NCBI RefSeq assembly: GCF_002242805.1
Contig: NZ_MCGQ01000004.1
Location: 62,001-126,000, forward strand
Direction: 5' to 3'
Origin: Streptomyces diastatochromogenes
Lineage (GTDB): Bacteria > Actinomycetota > Actinomycetes > Streptomycetales > Streptomycetaceae
DNA: 64,000 nt
Part shown: piece after piece, positions 1 to 8,648 of the stretch
How positions within the stretch are numbered: the stretch's first letter is position 1
How the letters are laid out: each line of letters opens with the position of its first letter
Translations under genes and position numbers: made by a program
Notes under the pieces: generated by a model
The model's database searches: none
The model's input: only the letters and a program-made list of their open reading frames with translations
What the model was told of the DNA's origin: nothing

Positions 1-583
1 TGACGAACGCGTCCTCGGGCAGCCCGAGCCGGGCGCGGGTGCGCTCGCGTCGTACGGGGTCGAAGCGGAACCGCTCCAGGTCGATGCCGTTGGGCACGAC
101 CTCGATGCGCGGCCCGGGCACGCCCCAGCGGGTGAGCCGCTCGGCGACCGTGGGGGAGACGGCGACCGTGGACCGGCCCAGCCGCTCACCGGCCAGGTAC
201 AGCGCGCGCACGCCCGCCGAGAGCGGCCGGCCCTCCATCTGCGAGTCGCCGAGGGAGTGTTCGGTGGCGACGACCGCGCGGACCCCGGCGAGCCGGGCGG
301 CGATCCGGCCGTACAGACAGGCCCGGTAGAGGTGGGTGTGCACCAGGTCGTAGCGGCCGTCCCGGATGAACCGGGCCAGGCGGGGCAGCGCGCCGAGGTC
401 GCGGTTGCCGGTCATGCCGAGGTGGACCACCCGGACGCCGTCCGCGGCCAGCCCCTCGGCGACCGGCCCGGGGTTGGTCAGCGTCACCACGTCGCACTCC
501 ACCGGCAGGTGCCGCAGCAGCAGCCGCAGTTGCTGCTCGGCGCCGCCGACCCCGAGCCCGGTGATGATGTGCAGCGCCCTCAC
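1..583 (-). CDS. Family 4 glycosyltransferase, N-terminal part (runs off window)
   Basis: This gene is read leftwards from a GTG at 583-581 and continues beyond base 1, so about 194 residues are visible. The start MRALHIITGLGVGGAEQ is the classic N-terminal Rossmann glycine loop of GT-B glycosyltransferases of family 4. Downstream lie HTHLYRACLYG, ATEHSLGD and VPNGIDLERF, which are the usual acceptor-side loop and linker motifs. The start codon overlaps the stop of the deacetylase gene (GTGA), so the two are translationally coupled and this is the last visible gene of the polysaccharide operon. The likely role is transfer of a hexose from a nucleotide sugar to the growing exopolysaccharide repeat unit on the inner membrane face. 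The catalytic C-terminal half is not in the window. Sugar specificity cannot be read. Confidence 0.9.
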   Translation of the reverse strand, partial: MRALHIITGLGVGGAEQQLRLLLRHLPVECDVVTLTNPGPVAEGLAADGVRVVHLGMTGNRDLGALPRLARFIRDGRYDLVHTHLYRACLYGRIAARLAGVRAVVATEHSLGDSQMEGRPLSAGVRALYLAGERLGRSTVAVSPTVAERLTRWGVPGPRIEVVPNGIDLERFRFDPVRRERTRARLGLPEDAFV

Positions 584-1341
584 CGCAGCCCCTCGACGGG
601 ACGGCGGCGCAGCCGGTGCAGCCGGTGCTTCAGGAACAGGCGTACGGCGGTGTCGTGCTGCCCGATGTGCACCCGGGGCAGGGTGTACGGGCCGCTCAGC
701 GCGCCGGGGTCGATGGCGCAGGCATAGCCGTAACCGGCCTCGCGTACGGCGTCGACGGCCCGTTGGTCGACCGTGCCGTACGGGTAGCAGAAGCCGGTGA
801 CCGGGATGCCGGTCACCTCCTCCAGCCGTGTGCGGCTCTCGGCGGTCTCGGCCCTGAGGGCGGTGTCGTCGGCGCGGGTGAGGTCGACGTGGGTGAGGCC
901 GTGCGAGCCGATCTCCACGCCCGCCCGGGCGGCGTGCCGGATGCCGTGGGCGGTGAGCAGCGGCTTGCGCGGGCCCAGCGGGTCCCACGCGTTGTCGCCG
1001 CCGAGCCGGCCGGGCAGCACGAACAGGGTGGCCGTGCACTCCCAACGGGCCAGCGCGGGCAGGGCGTTGTCGAGGAAGTCCGCGTACCCGTCGTCGAAGG
1101 TGAGCCCCACCAGGCCGCGTCCCTCGCCCCGGGCGCGGGCGGCGAGCAGTTCGGCCACCGACACGCCCCTGAGGCCATGGCCGCGCAGCCAGCGCAGCTG
1201 CCGGTCCAGCCGGCCGGGCGTGACCGTGACGCGGTACGGGTCGTCGGAGCAGTCGCCGACCGAGTGGTACATGGCGATCCACGGGACGGGGCCGGGTCTG
1301 GTGGCCCCGGCGCGGAGCGGGGACTCAACGGAGGACGGCAT
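580..1341 (-). CDS. Polysaccharide deacetylase (NodB/CE4 fold)
   Basis: A protein of 253 residues with the carbohydrate esterase 4 motifs in order: AMYHSVGD near residue 23, LTFDDGYADF near 80 (metal-binding Asp pair), EIGSHGLTHVDLT near 145 (metal-binding His pair), and FCYPYG near 183. There is no signal peptide, so it probably works in the cytoplasm or is membrane-associated; the family removes N-acetyl groups from amino-sugar polymers. Its ATG lies 17 bases inside the end of the flippase gene and its stop overlaps the next glycosyltransferase start, so it is inside one operon for surface polysaccharide. Family assignment is firm from the motifs; the substrate, presumably the product of this cluster, is inferred. 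Confidence 0.9.
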   Translation of the reverse strand: MPSSVESPLRAGATRPGPVPWIAMYHSVGDCSDDPYRVTVTPGRLDRQLRWLRGHGLRGVSVAELLAARARGEGRGLVGLTFDDGYADFLDNALPALARWECTATLFVLPGRLGGDNAWDPLGPRKPLLTAHGIRHAARAGVEIGSHGLTHVDLTRADDTALRAETAESRTRLEEVTGIPVTGFCYPYGTVDQRAVDAVREAGYGYACAIDPGALSGPYTLPRVHIGQHDTAVRLFLKHRLHRLRRRPVEGLR

Positions 1342-2941
1342 GGGCGAGCCTTCGGGCGAGGGTGCGGACGAAACGGAGTGCGGGCGCGCAGCCCTGGGCG
1401 CCCAGGACCCGGCCGAGCAGGACGAACACCACCGTGACGGTGGCGCCCCCGGCGAGCAGACCGGCCACCGGGGCGGCGGACCGGCTCGCGACCAGAGCCC
1501 CCGCCACCGCGGCCACCACGGCGGCCGGCAGCGGCCTGCCCAGCTCGCGCAGCACCCGCCCGGTCCGGATCGGCACGCTGCGCGGGCCCATGCCGGACAG
1601 CAGCAGGCCGGCGGTGACCGTGATGCCGATGGCGTTGGCCGCGGCGATCCCGGTGACGCCCCAGGAGCCGACCGTCCAGGCGCCGAGCCACGAGGTCACG
1701 GCGATGCCGGCGGCCATGGCGGCGACCGGGTACCAGGTGGCACGGCCCGCGGAGAAGTAGGAGCGGACCAGCACCCCCGTCAGCGTCTGGCCGAGCAGCC
1801 CGAGCGCGTACACCCGCATCACGCTCGCGGTCGCCGCGGTGTCCTCAGCGGTGAACGCGCCCCGCTGGAAGAGGAGCTGGACGAGCTGCGGGGCGCAGGC
1901 GACCACGGCCGCGGTGCCGAGCAGCACCAGGCAGCAGGCCACCGCCAGATCGCGCTCCACCCGGGTGCGGGCCCGCTCGATGTCGCCGTCGGCGAGCGCC
2001 CGCGCCACCAGCGGGAAGGTGACCGTGCACAGCATCATCGACAGCGTCATGGGGATCTGCGCGACCTTCTGCGCGTAGTTCAGGTGCGAGATGGCCCCGG
2101 CGGGCAGGTTCGAGGCGAGGAACCGCTCGATGAGCACCTGCGACTGCCGGCACAGCGCGAACAGCAGCACGGTGGCCATCAGCGCGATGTCCAGGGGCCG
2201 CGCGCCGACGACGTCCGCGGCCACCGACCCGGCCGTACGACCGCTGCGCAACTGCCGTACCAAAGACGGAAGTTGGATGGCCACCATCAGGCAGCCGCCC
2301 GCCGCGACCCCGAGCGCGGCCGAGCGCACCCCCCAGCGGCCGCCGAGGGCGAACATCGCGGTGACGATGCCGACGTTGTAGGCGACATAGATCGCAGCCG
2401 GGGCCAGGAAGCGGCGGTGGGCCCGCAGGGCCGCGCTGCAGTACCCGGCGAGCCCGAAGCTGAACACACAGGTCGCGGTGAGCCGGGTGCAGTCCACGGC
2501 GAGCGCGGGGTCGTGCAGGCCGGGCGCGAGGGCCTCGACCAGCTGCGGGGCGGCCGCCGCGAGCAGCGCGCCCACCGCGGCGAAGGCCAGCGCCAGCCGG
2601 GGCAGCGTGCCGGCCACCAGCGCACGGACGGGGTCGCCGGGGGCACCCTGGGCACGCCGGGCCAGGGCCCCGCTGAACGCCGGGATCAGCGCGAACGCCA
2701 GCCCGTCCTCGATGAGCAGCGTGGCCGCGAACTCCGGCACGGTCCAGGCGACCAGGAAGGCGTCGGTGTCCTGCCCGGCCCCGAACAGCCGCGCCAGCGA
2801 CTGGTCCCGCACCAGCCCGAGCAGCGCCCCCGCGACCGAGAGAGAGGCGGTGACGAGGGTGGCCTTGGCGAGGAACCCGCGGGTGGCCGGGGCGTGTTCG
2901 GGGGCGGTGTCCTCCCGGGGGGTGGTGGCCTGCGTGGTCAT
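1325..2941 (-). CDS. MurJ/Wzx-type polysaccharide flippase, multi-pass membrane protein
   Basis: This protein of 538 residues is built almost entirely of hydrophobic helices (12-14 by eye), starting with a short polar N-terminus (MTTQATTPRED). The stretch TLVTASLSVAGALLGLVRDQ followed by LFGAGQDTDAFLVAWTVPEF closely follows the first helices of MurJ/MviN proteins, in which a GxGxxxDAF-type loop is conserved. MurJ flips lipid II; relatives inside polysaccharide clusters serve as Wzx-like flippases of undecaprenyl-linked repeat units, which fits the neighbours here. I chose the ATG at 2941 because it overlaps the stop of the upstream polymerase gene (ATGA); the open frame further upstream is a shadow. 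The main chromosomal murJ is expected elsewhere, so this is more likely the cluster-specific flippase. Confidence 0.85.
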   Translation of the reverse strand: MTTQATTPREDTAPEHAPATRGFLAKATLVTASLSVAGALLGLVRDQSLARLFGAGQDTDAFLVAWTVPEFAATLLIEDGLAFALIPAFSGALARRAQGAPGDPVRALVAGTLPRLALAFAAVGALLAAAAPQLVEALAPGLHDPALAVDCTRLTATCVFSFGLAGYCSAALRAHRRFLAPAAIYVAYNVGIVTAMFALGGRWGVRSAALGVAAGGCLMVAIQLPSLVRQLRSGRTAGSVAADVVGARPLDIALMATVLLFALCRQSQVLIERFLASNLPAGAISHLNYAQKVAQIPMTLSMMLCTVTFPLVARALADGDIERARTRVERDLAVACCLVLLGTAAVVACAPQLVQLLFQRGAFTAEDTAATASVMRVYALGLLGQTLTGVLVRSYFSAGRATWYPVAAMAAGIAVTSWLGAWTVGSWGVTGIAAANAIGITVTAGLLLSGMGPRSVPIRTGRVLRELGRPLPAAVVAAVAGALVASRSAAPVAGLLAGGATVTVVFVLLGRVLGAQGCAPALRFVRTLARRLAHAVLR

Positions 2942-4296
2942 CGGAGGGCCGCCTCCCCGACGACCGTTCCCCGCGTGTCCGCGAGCGCGGCGGCCTCGCC
3001 GCAGGCCACCGCCTCCCCGCCCACCAGCGCCCACCACGCCACCAGCCCGAAGCACACCGCGGTCAGTACGGTCGACGGGCCACCGATGTCGGCGTAGGCG
3101 AAGTCGACGAGCTGCCAGACCAGCAGCCCGCAGGCGGCCAGCGCGCACTCCGCGCCCCGGCCCGAACGGTGGGCCCGCCACAGACCCCGCAGCGCGCACA
3201 CCAGCAGGGCCAGCCAGCCGCCCGCCAGGCAGAGCAGCCCGATCAGGCCCTGCTCGCTGAGCACCAGCAGATACATGTTGTGCGGGGACAGGAGCGGCTG
3301 CCTGCGGTAGGCGGCGCCCGCGCCCTCCGTGTCGCTGCCCGAGGACAGCGCGAGCGAGGCGTGGCCGTCGCGGTACTCGGGGAAGCCCTTCAACCCGACG
3401 CCGGTCAGCGGGTGCTGCCGCCACATGTCGGTGGCCGCGGCCCACATGGTGTACCGGTCGGTGACCGACTGGTCGGGCGCGTCGGTGACCTGCGTGATGC
3501 TGTCGATCCGCTCCTGCAGCATCGCCGTACCCACCCCGAGACCGCCCACCAGGACCACGCCCGCGGCCACCACGGCCGCCCCGACCCTCAGCGCCCGGCG
3601 CAGCCCGGCCAGCACCAGCTGGACGGTGAGTGTCACGGCGGTGGCGATCCAGGCGCCCCGGCTGAAGGACAGCGCCAGGGGCAGCAGGAGGGCGAGCGCG
3701 CAGGCGGCCGCGGCCCACCGCTCGCGCACCCGGGTCCGGCCGAGCGCCAGTCCCACCGCGCACACCAGCCCGAAGGACACCACGGTCGCCATGCCCATCA
3801 CGTCCTGCGCCCCGAAGGTGCCGACCGCGCGGATGTCCTCGCCCTGGTAGGAGGCGCCGGTCCCGGTGGCGTACTGCTGGACGCCGATCGCCCCCTGCCA
3901 CCCCGCGAGCCCCACGAACGCCCAGGCCAGCAGCCGGAAGTCACGCCGGTCGCGGATCAGCAGGAGGACGGCGGCGGGGACGAGGACGAAGATCTGGAGG
4001 TAACGGCCGAGGCCCGTGATCCCGGCGCCCGGCGACACCGCGCCCATCGCGGCGAGCGCGAGACCGGGCACCGGCAGGCCGAGGACCACCGCGGCGGTAC
4101 GGGACAGCGGGCGCCGCCGCTCGCGCAGGAGCCGTACGACGCAGTAGGCGACGACCAGCGCGGACAGCGCGTCGGCCGGGCCCGCGCCGCCCTCGCCGCC
4201 GGGGGAGAGGGGCAGCGCGAGCAGGGCGACCACGGCCACCACCGGCAGCACCGGGGACGCACCGCGCAGACGGCCGAGGGGCAGGGCGAGGCTCAT
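2938..4296 (-). CDS. O-antigen ligase/polymerase (Wzy-like) membrane protein
   Basis: A membrane protein of 452 residues with about ten helices. The diagnostic part is the region ALSFSRGAWIATAVT followed by a large extracytoplasmic loop with HPLTGVGLKGFPEY and PHNMYLLVLSEQGLIGLL, the Wzy_C/O-antigen ligase signature in which the HN pair and the Arg before it are conserved. Such proteins polymerise or ligate undecaprenyl-linked oligosaccharides on the outer membrane face. It begins three bases after the sugar transferase stop and ends by overlapping the flippase start, consistent with a Wzx/Wzy-type pathway. C-terminal residues after the last helix are Gly/Ala rich and not informative. Confidence 0.85.
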   Translation of the reverse strand: MSLALPLGRLRGASPVLPVVAVVALLALPLSPGGEGGAGPADALSALVVAYCVVRLLRERRRPLSRTAAVVLGLPVPGLALAAMGAVSPGAGITGLGRYLQIFVLVPAAVLLLIRDRRDFRLLAWAFVGLAGWQGAIGVQQYATGTGASYQGEDIRAVGTFGAQDVMGMATVVSFGLVCAVGLALGRTRVRERWAAAACALALLLPLALSFSRGAWIATAVTLTVQLVLAGLRRALRVGAAVVAAGVVLVGGLGVGTAMLQERIDSITQVTDAPDQSVTDRYTMWAAATDMWRQHPLTGVGLKGFPEYRDGHASLALSSGSDTEGAGAAYRRQPLLSPHNMYLLVLSEQGLIGLLCLAGGWLALLVCALRGLWRAHRSGRGAECALAACGLLVWQLVDFAYADIGGPSTVLTAVCFGLVAWWALVGGEAVACGEAAALADTRGTVVGEAALR

Positions 4297-4299
4297 CGG

Positions 4300-5721
4300 T
4301 CAGCTCCCCGTGGAACGCACGAGCGCGGCCGCGGTGCGCAGCAGGATGCAGACGTCCTGCCACAGCGACCAGGTGTCGATGTAGGCGTTGTCGAAGCGGG
4401 CCCGGTCCTCGATGGAGGTGTCGCCGCGCAGGCCGTTGATCTGGGCGAGGCCGGTGATGCCGGTCCGCATGCGGTGACGGGCCGCGTAGCCGGGATGGAC
4501 CCGGCTGAACCGGGCGACGAAGTACGGCCGTTCGGGGCGCGGACCGACCAGGCTCATGTCGCCCCGGAAGACGTTCCACAGCTGGAGCAGCTCGTCCAGC
4601 GAACTCATGCGCAGGAAGCGGCAGAAGCGGCTCATCTCGGGCTCGCCCGCCACGCTCCACCGGGTCGCCGCCTCGTGCTCGTCGACCGGGCGGTGGGTGC
4701 GGAACTTCATCAGCGTGAAGGGGCGCCCGTTCCTGCCGATGCGCTCCTGCCGGAAGACGACCCCGGGCCCGTCGGTGAGCCTGAGCACGGCCGCGCACAG
4801 CAGCAGCGCCGGGCCGGCCAGCACCAGCAGGGTCCCGGACACCACCACGTCCAGCAGCCGCTTGCCGAGGCTGCCGCGCCGCCGGTTGCCCAGGTCCAGG
4901 CGGCGTACGGAGTACCCGGCGAGCTGGTCGCGCATCTCGTACGACGGGCCGTCCGCGTCCACCTCCCACACCGTGCAGCCCGACTCGACCAGCGCCCGCA
5001 GCAGCGGACCCTTCTGGGCGGGCACGGCCGGGTCGACGGTGAGCACGACCCGTACCCCGTTCTGGATGAGCGCCCGCTCCACCTCCTCGCCGGTGCTGAG
5101 CACGGGCAGCCCGCCCCTGCCGTCGGGGCGCTCGGCGACGACACCCACCGGCCGCACCCCGCAACGCGGGTGCCGCAGCAGCGCGGCGGCCACCCGCTGC
5201 GCGGTGCCGGCGGGGCCGATGACCAGGGCCGTACGCGGGTGGCGCAGCAGCACCGCACGGCGCCGCCAGTACACGCAGCCGCGCGCCGCGCAGTCCGCCG
5301 CCGCGTGCACCGCCCAGCCGAGCAGCAGGGTGCGGGCGGTCAGTGCGCGGCCGGGGTTGTAGGCGGCGAGCAGGGCGGCGGCCGAGAGCCAGGCGACCGC
5401 GATCCGGCCGCAGACGGCGGGCAGTTCGTCGAGCACGCCGGGGAGTGCCCGGGACGAGCGCGGGCGCAGGACTATCGCTCCCAGCACCAGTGCGACGACC
5501 AGCGACAGCCGGCGGCTCGCCTCGTCCAGGGTGACCGCGCCCGCCAGTGCGGCGAGCAGATCGGCGACGAGCAGCGGCAGGGGCGAGGCGGACCGCGCGG
5601 GCCGCCGCCGCGCCGGGAACCGGAAGCTGCCGGCGGGGCGGGCCGGCCTGACCGAGACGGGTGAGGATCCGTGGTCCCACGGCTGCGCGCCGGGGGAGGG
5701 GACGGTGCTGTCCGCAGTCAC
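4300..5721 (-). CDS. Polyprenyl-phosphate sugar-1-phosphate transferase (WcaJ/WbaP type)
   Basis: A protein of 473 residues and the initiating enzyme of the cluster. The N-terminal half has four or five helices and a CoA-binding-like segment (RTALVIGPAGTAQRVAAALL). The C-terminal half holds the bacterial sugar transferase domain: KRLLDVVVSGTLLVLAGP, then FRQERIGRNGRPFTLMKFRT, then SSLDELLQLWNVFRGD and MSLVGPRPERP. These are the membrane-embedded helix, basic motif and catalytic Asp-Glu region of phosphoglycosyltransferases that transfer hexose-1-P to undecaprenyl phosphate. I start at the GTG at 5721 because it overlaps the stop of the preceding glycosyltransferase (GTGA), as at the other junctions here. 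A longer ATG at 5742 in the same frame is the alternative. Confidence 0.9.
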   Translation of the reverse strand: MTADSTVPSPGAQPWDHGSSPVSVRPARPAGSFRFPARRRPARSASPLPLLVADLLAALAGAVTLDEASRRLSLVVALVLGAIVLRPRSSRALPGVLDELPAVCGRIAVAWLSAAALLAAYNPGRALTARTLLLGWAVHAAADCAARGCVYWRRRAVLLRHPRTALVIGPAGTAQRVAAALLRHPRCGVRPVGVVAERPDGRGGLPVLSTGEEVERALIQNGVRVVLTVDPAVPAQKGPLLRALVESGCTVWEVDADGPSYEMRDQLAGYSVRRLDLGNRRRGSLGKRLLDVVVSGTLLVLAGPALLLCAAVLRLTDGPGVVFRQERIGRNGRPFTLMKFRTHRPVDEHEAATRWSVAGEPEMSRFCRFLRMSSLDELLQLWNVFRGDMSLVGPRPERPYFVARFSRVHPGYAARHRMRTGITGLAQINGLRGDTSIEDRARFDNAYIDTWSLWQDVCILLRTAAALVRSTGS

Positions 5722-6950
5722 GAGTGGATGGACTCCCTGCACTCGGAGGGCACGGGCGGGCGTGTTTCCCTGTTCGCCTCCGGGGCGCCGGAGGCTGTGC
5801 CGAGGAGCACGCGGTAGAGGTCCGCGACCCGCTCGGCGGTGTGCCGCACGTCGTGCGTGGACCGGACGTGACAGCGCCCCTGGTTGCCGAGCGACGCGCG
5901 CAACGGTGCGTCGGGCAGCAGCGCGGCGACGGCCCCGGCCAGCGCCTCGGGATCCTCCGGCGGGACCAGACAGCGGGCCGCGAGCGCGGGCGGCAGGCTC
6001 TCGCGGGCGCCGCCCACGTCGGTGAGCACGACGGGCCGCCCGCAGGCCAGCGCCTCCAGCGGGGCGAGAGCCATGCCCTCCCAGCGCGAGGGCAGGACCA
6101 CCAGGTCGGCGGCCCGGTACCAGGGCACGGGGTCGGCCACGGCGCCGGTGAAGTGGACGGAGGGGTGGGCCCGTTCAGCCAGCGTGGCGCGGTCGGGTCC
6201 GTCGCCGACCAGCACCAGCCGGGCGCCCGGCACCGCGCGCAGCACCCGCTCCCAGGCCCGCAGCAGCACGTCCTGGCCCTTCTGCCGGCACAGCCGTCCG
6301 ACGCAGACCACGAGCGGCGCCGCCGGGTCGAGGCCGGGCAGCAGGGCGGCGCGGTCGGGTGCTGTGAGGGCGGGGGAGGAGCCGCGTGCGGCGGGGGCGG
6401 GGGCGGGGGAGAAACGTTCTAGGTCGATGCCGTTGGGAATCACCGCGTAGGCGGCGCTCACCCCGGCGCCCACGCCGGTCGTGCGCTCTGCCTCGCTGAC
6501 GCACACCACCCGGTCGGCCCACCGCGCCCCCCACCGCTCCCAGCGCCGGGCGAGGGCGGCGGTGGTCCCGCCGACGGCCTCGAACGACCAGGCGTGCGGC
6601 TGGAACACGGTCGGGATGCGCCCGCGTACGGCGAGCCGGGCGGCGAGCCCCGCCTTGGCGCTGTGTGCGTGCACCAGTTCGGGCCGTACCTCGTCGATCA
6701 GCCGTGCGAGCCGCCGTACCTCACCGGCCAGCCCCGGACCCGGCGACCGCCCGGCCCGCCACTCGTGGACCCCGGCGCCCAGGTCCCGCAGGCCCGCGGC
6801 GAGTTCGCCGCCGGGGCAGCCGGCCGTGACCCGCAGACCGGCCGCGAGCTGGGCTTGGGCGAGGTCCAGCACGACCCGGGCGACCCCGCCGTCGACGGGT
6901 TGCGCTAGGTGCAGGACCCGCGGCCGGAAGACGGGTGCTGACTGGTGCAT
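5718..6950 (-). CDS. Family 4 glycosyltransferase, first gene of the polysaccharide operon
   Basis: A protein of 410 residues with both GT-B domains. The N-terminal domain carries VLHLAQPVDGGVARVVLDLA and HAHSAKAGLAARLAVRG; the C-terminal domain carries VIPNGIDLERFSP, CVGRLCRQKGQDVLLRAW, and SRWEGMALAPLEALACGRPVV, the EX7E-type nucleotide-sugar site of family GT4. It is the first gene on the minus strand, preceded by a 340-base region shared with the divergent chaplin gene, so the operon promoter should lie there. The stop overlaps the sugar transferase start. It probably adds the second sugar after the priming hexose-1-phosphate; the donor sugar is unknown. Confidence 0.9.
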   Translation of the reverse strand: MHQSAPVFRPRVLHLAQPVDGGVARVVLDLAQAQLAAGLRVTAGCPGGELAAGLRDLGAGVHEWRAGRSPGPGLAGEVRRLARLIDEVRPELVHAHSAKAGLAARLAVRGRIPTVFQPHAWSFEAVGGTTAALARRWERWGARWADRVVCVSEAERTTGVGAGVSAAYAVIPNGIDLERFSPAPAPAARGSSPALTAPDRAALLPGLDPAAPLVVCVGRLCRQKGQDVLLRAWERVLRAVPGARLVLVGDGPDRATLAERAHPSVHFTGAVADPVPWYRAADLVVLPSRWEGMALAPLEALACGRPVVLTDVGGARESLPPALAARCLVPPEDPEALAGAVAALLPDAPLRASLGNQGRCHVRSTHDVRHTAERVADLYRVLLGTASGAPEANRETRPPVPSECRESIHS

Positions 6951-7290
6951 TCGGGGGTTACCTCGCTCACGGGGGGCGCTCGGGGCTGCGGGTGGTACGC
7001 GCGTCGTGCCTGCGCGCCCACGGCGACGGAAGAGCGCGCCGGCCCACGACGCGTCCCGGTGGGAAACGAGCCGGAAGCCCCGCTGGTCACACCGCGCGGA
7101 TCGTGGATCTCCCTACGCCATGCGCCGGATCGCGTCCGCATCCGCCGGAGCGCGCCCTTCGCCAGGCGCGACGGGCGCACGACCACGGGACATCACCCCA
7201 TTGGCGGCACAACCCCGGGGAGCGCGGAGCGTTGACACAGCGCCGGGCATCCCGCCCGGATGTTGTGTCGATCTCAAGGAGCACCTCTCC
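6951..7290. promoter_or_regulatory. Divergent intergenic region between polysaccharide operon and chaplin gene
   Basis: These 340 bases hold no convincing gene; the open frames crossing them are GC-bias shadows. The region must contain the promoter for the leftward polysaccharide operon and the one for the rightward chaplin gene. On the plus strand a TTGACA hexamer lies at 7232-7237, but no good -10 sits at 17-18 bases, so I do not assign a promoter. The chaplin ribosome binding site is AAGGAG at 7276-7281, nine bases before the ATG. Confidence 0.4.
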
Positions 7291-7530
7291 ATGTCGCGTA
7301 TCGCGAAGGGTCTGGTCCTGACCTCCGCCGCCATCGCGGCCGTCGCCGGCGGTGCCGGTGTGGCCTCCGCCGACTCCGGCGCGAACGGCGTCTCCACCGA
7401 CTCGCCGGGCGTGGCGTCGGGCAACGTCATCCAGGTCCCGGTCCACGTGCCGGTCAACGCCTGCGGCGACACCGTGGACGTCATCGCTCTGCTGAACCCG
7501 GCGTTCGGCAACAAGTGCGGCAACGACTGA
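7291..7530 (+). CDS. Short chaplin (secreted amphipathic surface protein)
   Basis: A protein of 79 residues: a Sec signal peptide (basic MSRIAKGL, hydrophobic core, ASA-D cleavage near residue 28) and a mature part that is a single chaplin domain with SPGVASGN, VQVPVHVPVN-type strand (here IQVPVHVPVN), then Cys58, VIALLNPAFGN and Cys76. Chaplins assemble as amyloid-like films on aerial hyphae and spores and lower surface tension at the air-water interface; the two Cys form the domain disulfide. It lacks the sorting signal of long chaplins, so it is a short, freely secreted one. In S. coelicolor short chaplins flank the melanin locus in the same way, from memory. It is followed by a strong hairpin at 7552. 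Confidence 0.95.
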   Translation: MSRIAKGLVLTSAAIAAVAGGAGVASADSGANGVSTDSPGVASGNVIQVPVHVPVNACGDTVDVIALLNPAFGNKCGND

Positions 7531-7551
7531 CGTCGGGACGCAGCTCTTCGG

Positions 7552-7592
7552 CCGGCCGTCCGCCCGCGCTTCGTCCGCGGGCGGGCGGCCGG
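7552..7592 (+). terminator. Strong GC hairpin after the chaplin gene
   Basis: The two arms CCGGCCGTCCGCCCGCG and CGCGGGCGGGCGGCCGG face each other across a short CTTCGTC-type loop, giving a stem of about 15 pairs with one mismatch, 22 bases after the chaplin stop. There is no U tract, which is usual for Streptomyces terminators. Confidence 0.7.
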
Positions 7593-7698
7593 TTCCGGTC
7601 TCCCCCGGATGGTTCACTGCGGGTATGTGAGCGGTTGCGGAACGTCATGGCGGGTTCAACGGTGGGCACAGGCCCCTGCCCCACCGAAAGGAACCCCC

Positions 7699-8580
7699 AT
7701 GCGTGTGCTGCCCCCGCGGCGTCTCGCGTCCACCACCCTCTGCGCCGCCCTCCTGGTCGGCATCGCCGGCCCGGCCGCCGTCGCCGCCGACTCGGCCCGG
7801 GAGCGCACCCACGCGAGCTCCCACGCGTCCGTCCCCGGCGCCGACACGTTGCTCGCCCAGGTCAGATCCCTGCGTGACGTCGACCCGGTTCTCAACCCGG
7901 TCGTCGACCTGCTCGACCAGTCCCTCCAGAAGGGCCGTCTGACCCCCGACCAGGCCCGGAAGCTCGGCGACGCGGCGAAGGAAGCCGTCGCCAAGGCCGC
8001 AGGGATGGCGCCCACGACCCCTGCGACGCCGACGACTCCGGCCACGCCGACGACCCCGGCCACGCCGACCACTCCGGCGACTCCTACGACCCCGGCGACG
8101 CCGACCACGCCGGCGACTCCCACGACCCCGGCGACGCCCACCGCTCCGGCCACGCCGAGTACGGCGGCTTCTCCGAGTACGTCGAACACACCCAGTACGG
8201 CGGCCTCGCCGAGTGCGTCAGCCTCTCAGAGCCAGCCCCCCGCCCCGTCCCTGCCGGCCACCCCGAGCACGCCTGCCACGCCGAGTGTGCCCGCGGCGCC
8301 GAACGTGCCCGCCGCCTCGTCCGGGTCCCTGCTGACCACGTTCGCCAAGAGTGACGTCAAGGTGCCCCAGGCCCGCGACCTCACCGACGACCTGAACAAC
8401 GCGATCGACGCGCTGCTCAAGGCCGTCACCTCCAACCTCGACGCGCTGCTGGCGACCGCCACCGGAGTCGTGAGCGGCCTCGTCGACCTGATCACCTCGA
8501 CCCTCGACGGCCTGTCCCTGCCGCTGTCCCTGCCCAGCCTGCCCAGCCTGCCGGCGGACCCGTCGCTGCCCACCGGGTGA
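7699..8580 (+). CDS. Secreted protein with Pro-Thr-Ala repeat stalk, function unknown
   Basis: A protein of 293 residues starting at the ATG at 7699 behind a GAAAGGAA ribosome binding site. Residues 1-31 form a signal peptide (MRVLPPRRLA, hydrophobic core, AVA-A). Residues 32-105 are a helical segment with SLRDVDPVLNPVVDLLDQSL. Residues about 106-220 are a low-complexity stalk made of TPTTPA units that grade into TPST/SPST. Residues 220-293 return to hydrophobic Leu-rich sequence ending in LSLPSLPSLPADPSLP. There is no LPXTG motif or C-terminal anchor. It lies between a chaplin and another small secreted protein. I do not recognise a family; a wall-spanning stalk protein is a reasonable inference only. 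Confidence 0.8.
   Translation: MRVLPPRRLASTTLCAALLVGIAGPAAVAADSARERTHASSHASVPGADTLLAQVRSLRDVDPVLNPVVDLLDQSLQKGRLTPDQARKLGDAAKEAVAKAAGMAPTTPATPTTPATPTTPATPTTPATPTTPATPTTPATPTTPATPTAPATPSTAASPSTSNTPSTAASPSASASQSQPPAPSLPATPSTPATPSVPAAPNVPAASSGSLLTTFAKSDVKVPQARDLTDDLNNAIDALLKAVTSNLDALLATATGVVSGLVDLITSTLDGLSLPLSLPSLPSLPADPSLPTG
8013..8158 (+). repeat. Tandem repeat encoding TPTTPA units
   Basis: About eight copies of an 18-base unit of the form ACGACCCCGGCGACGCCG, with synonymous third-base changes, encode Thr-Pro-Thr-Thr-Pro-Ala inside the secreted protein gene at 7699. The synonymous drift says the protein repeat is under selection while the DNA is not freshly amplified. Copy number is expected to vary between strains. 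Confidence 0.85.
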
Positions 8581-8598
8581 CCCACGCGATTCCCGCGG

Positions 8599-8648
8599 CC
8601 TCAGCCGTCGTGTCCGTCGTACGTATCCGTCGGGCACGGCGGCTGAGG
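8599..8648 (+). terminator. Hairpin after the repeat-stalk protein gene
   Basis: CCTCAGCCGTCGTG at 8599 pairs with CACGGCGGCTGAGG ending at 8648 with one mismatch; the loop is about 22 bases. It lies 19 bases after the stop codon at 8580. Confidence 0.6.

Noticed and set aside
797..3097. Long plus-strand open frame over the flippase and deacetylase genes
   Set aside because: It is low in conserved sequence (Gly/Arg/Gln/His-rich) and lies opposite well-supported minus-strand genes; a GC-bias shadow.
3169..5664. Long plus-strand open frame opposite the polymerase and sugar transferase genes
   Set aside because: Arg/Gln/His-rich shadow; the minus-strand genes have clear motifs and interlocked starts and stops.
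7232..7265. Promoter TTGACA with a possible -10 before the chaplin gene
   Set aside because: The spacing to any TA-rich hexamer is wrong (about 23 bases).
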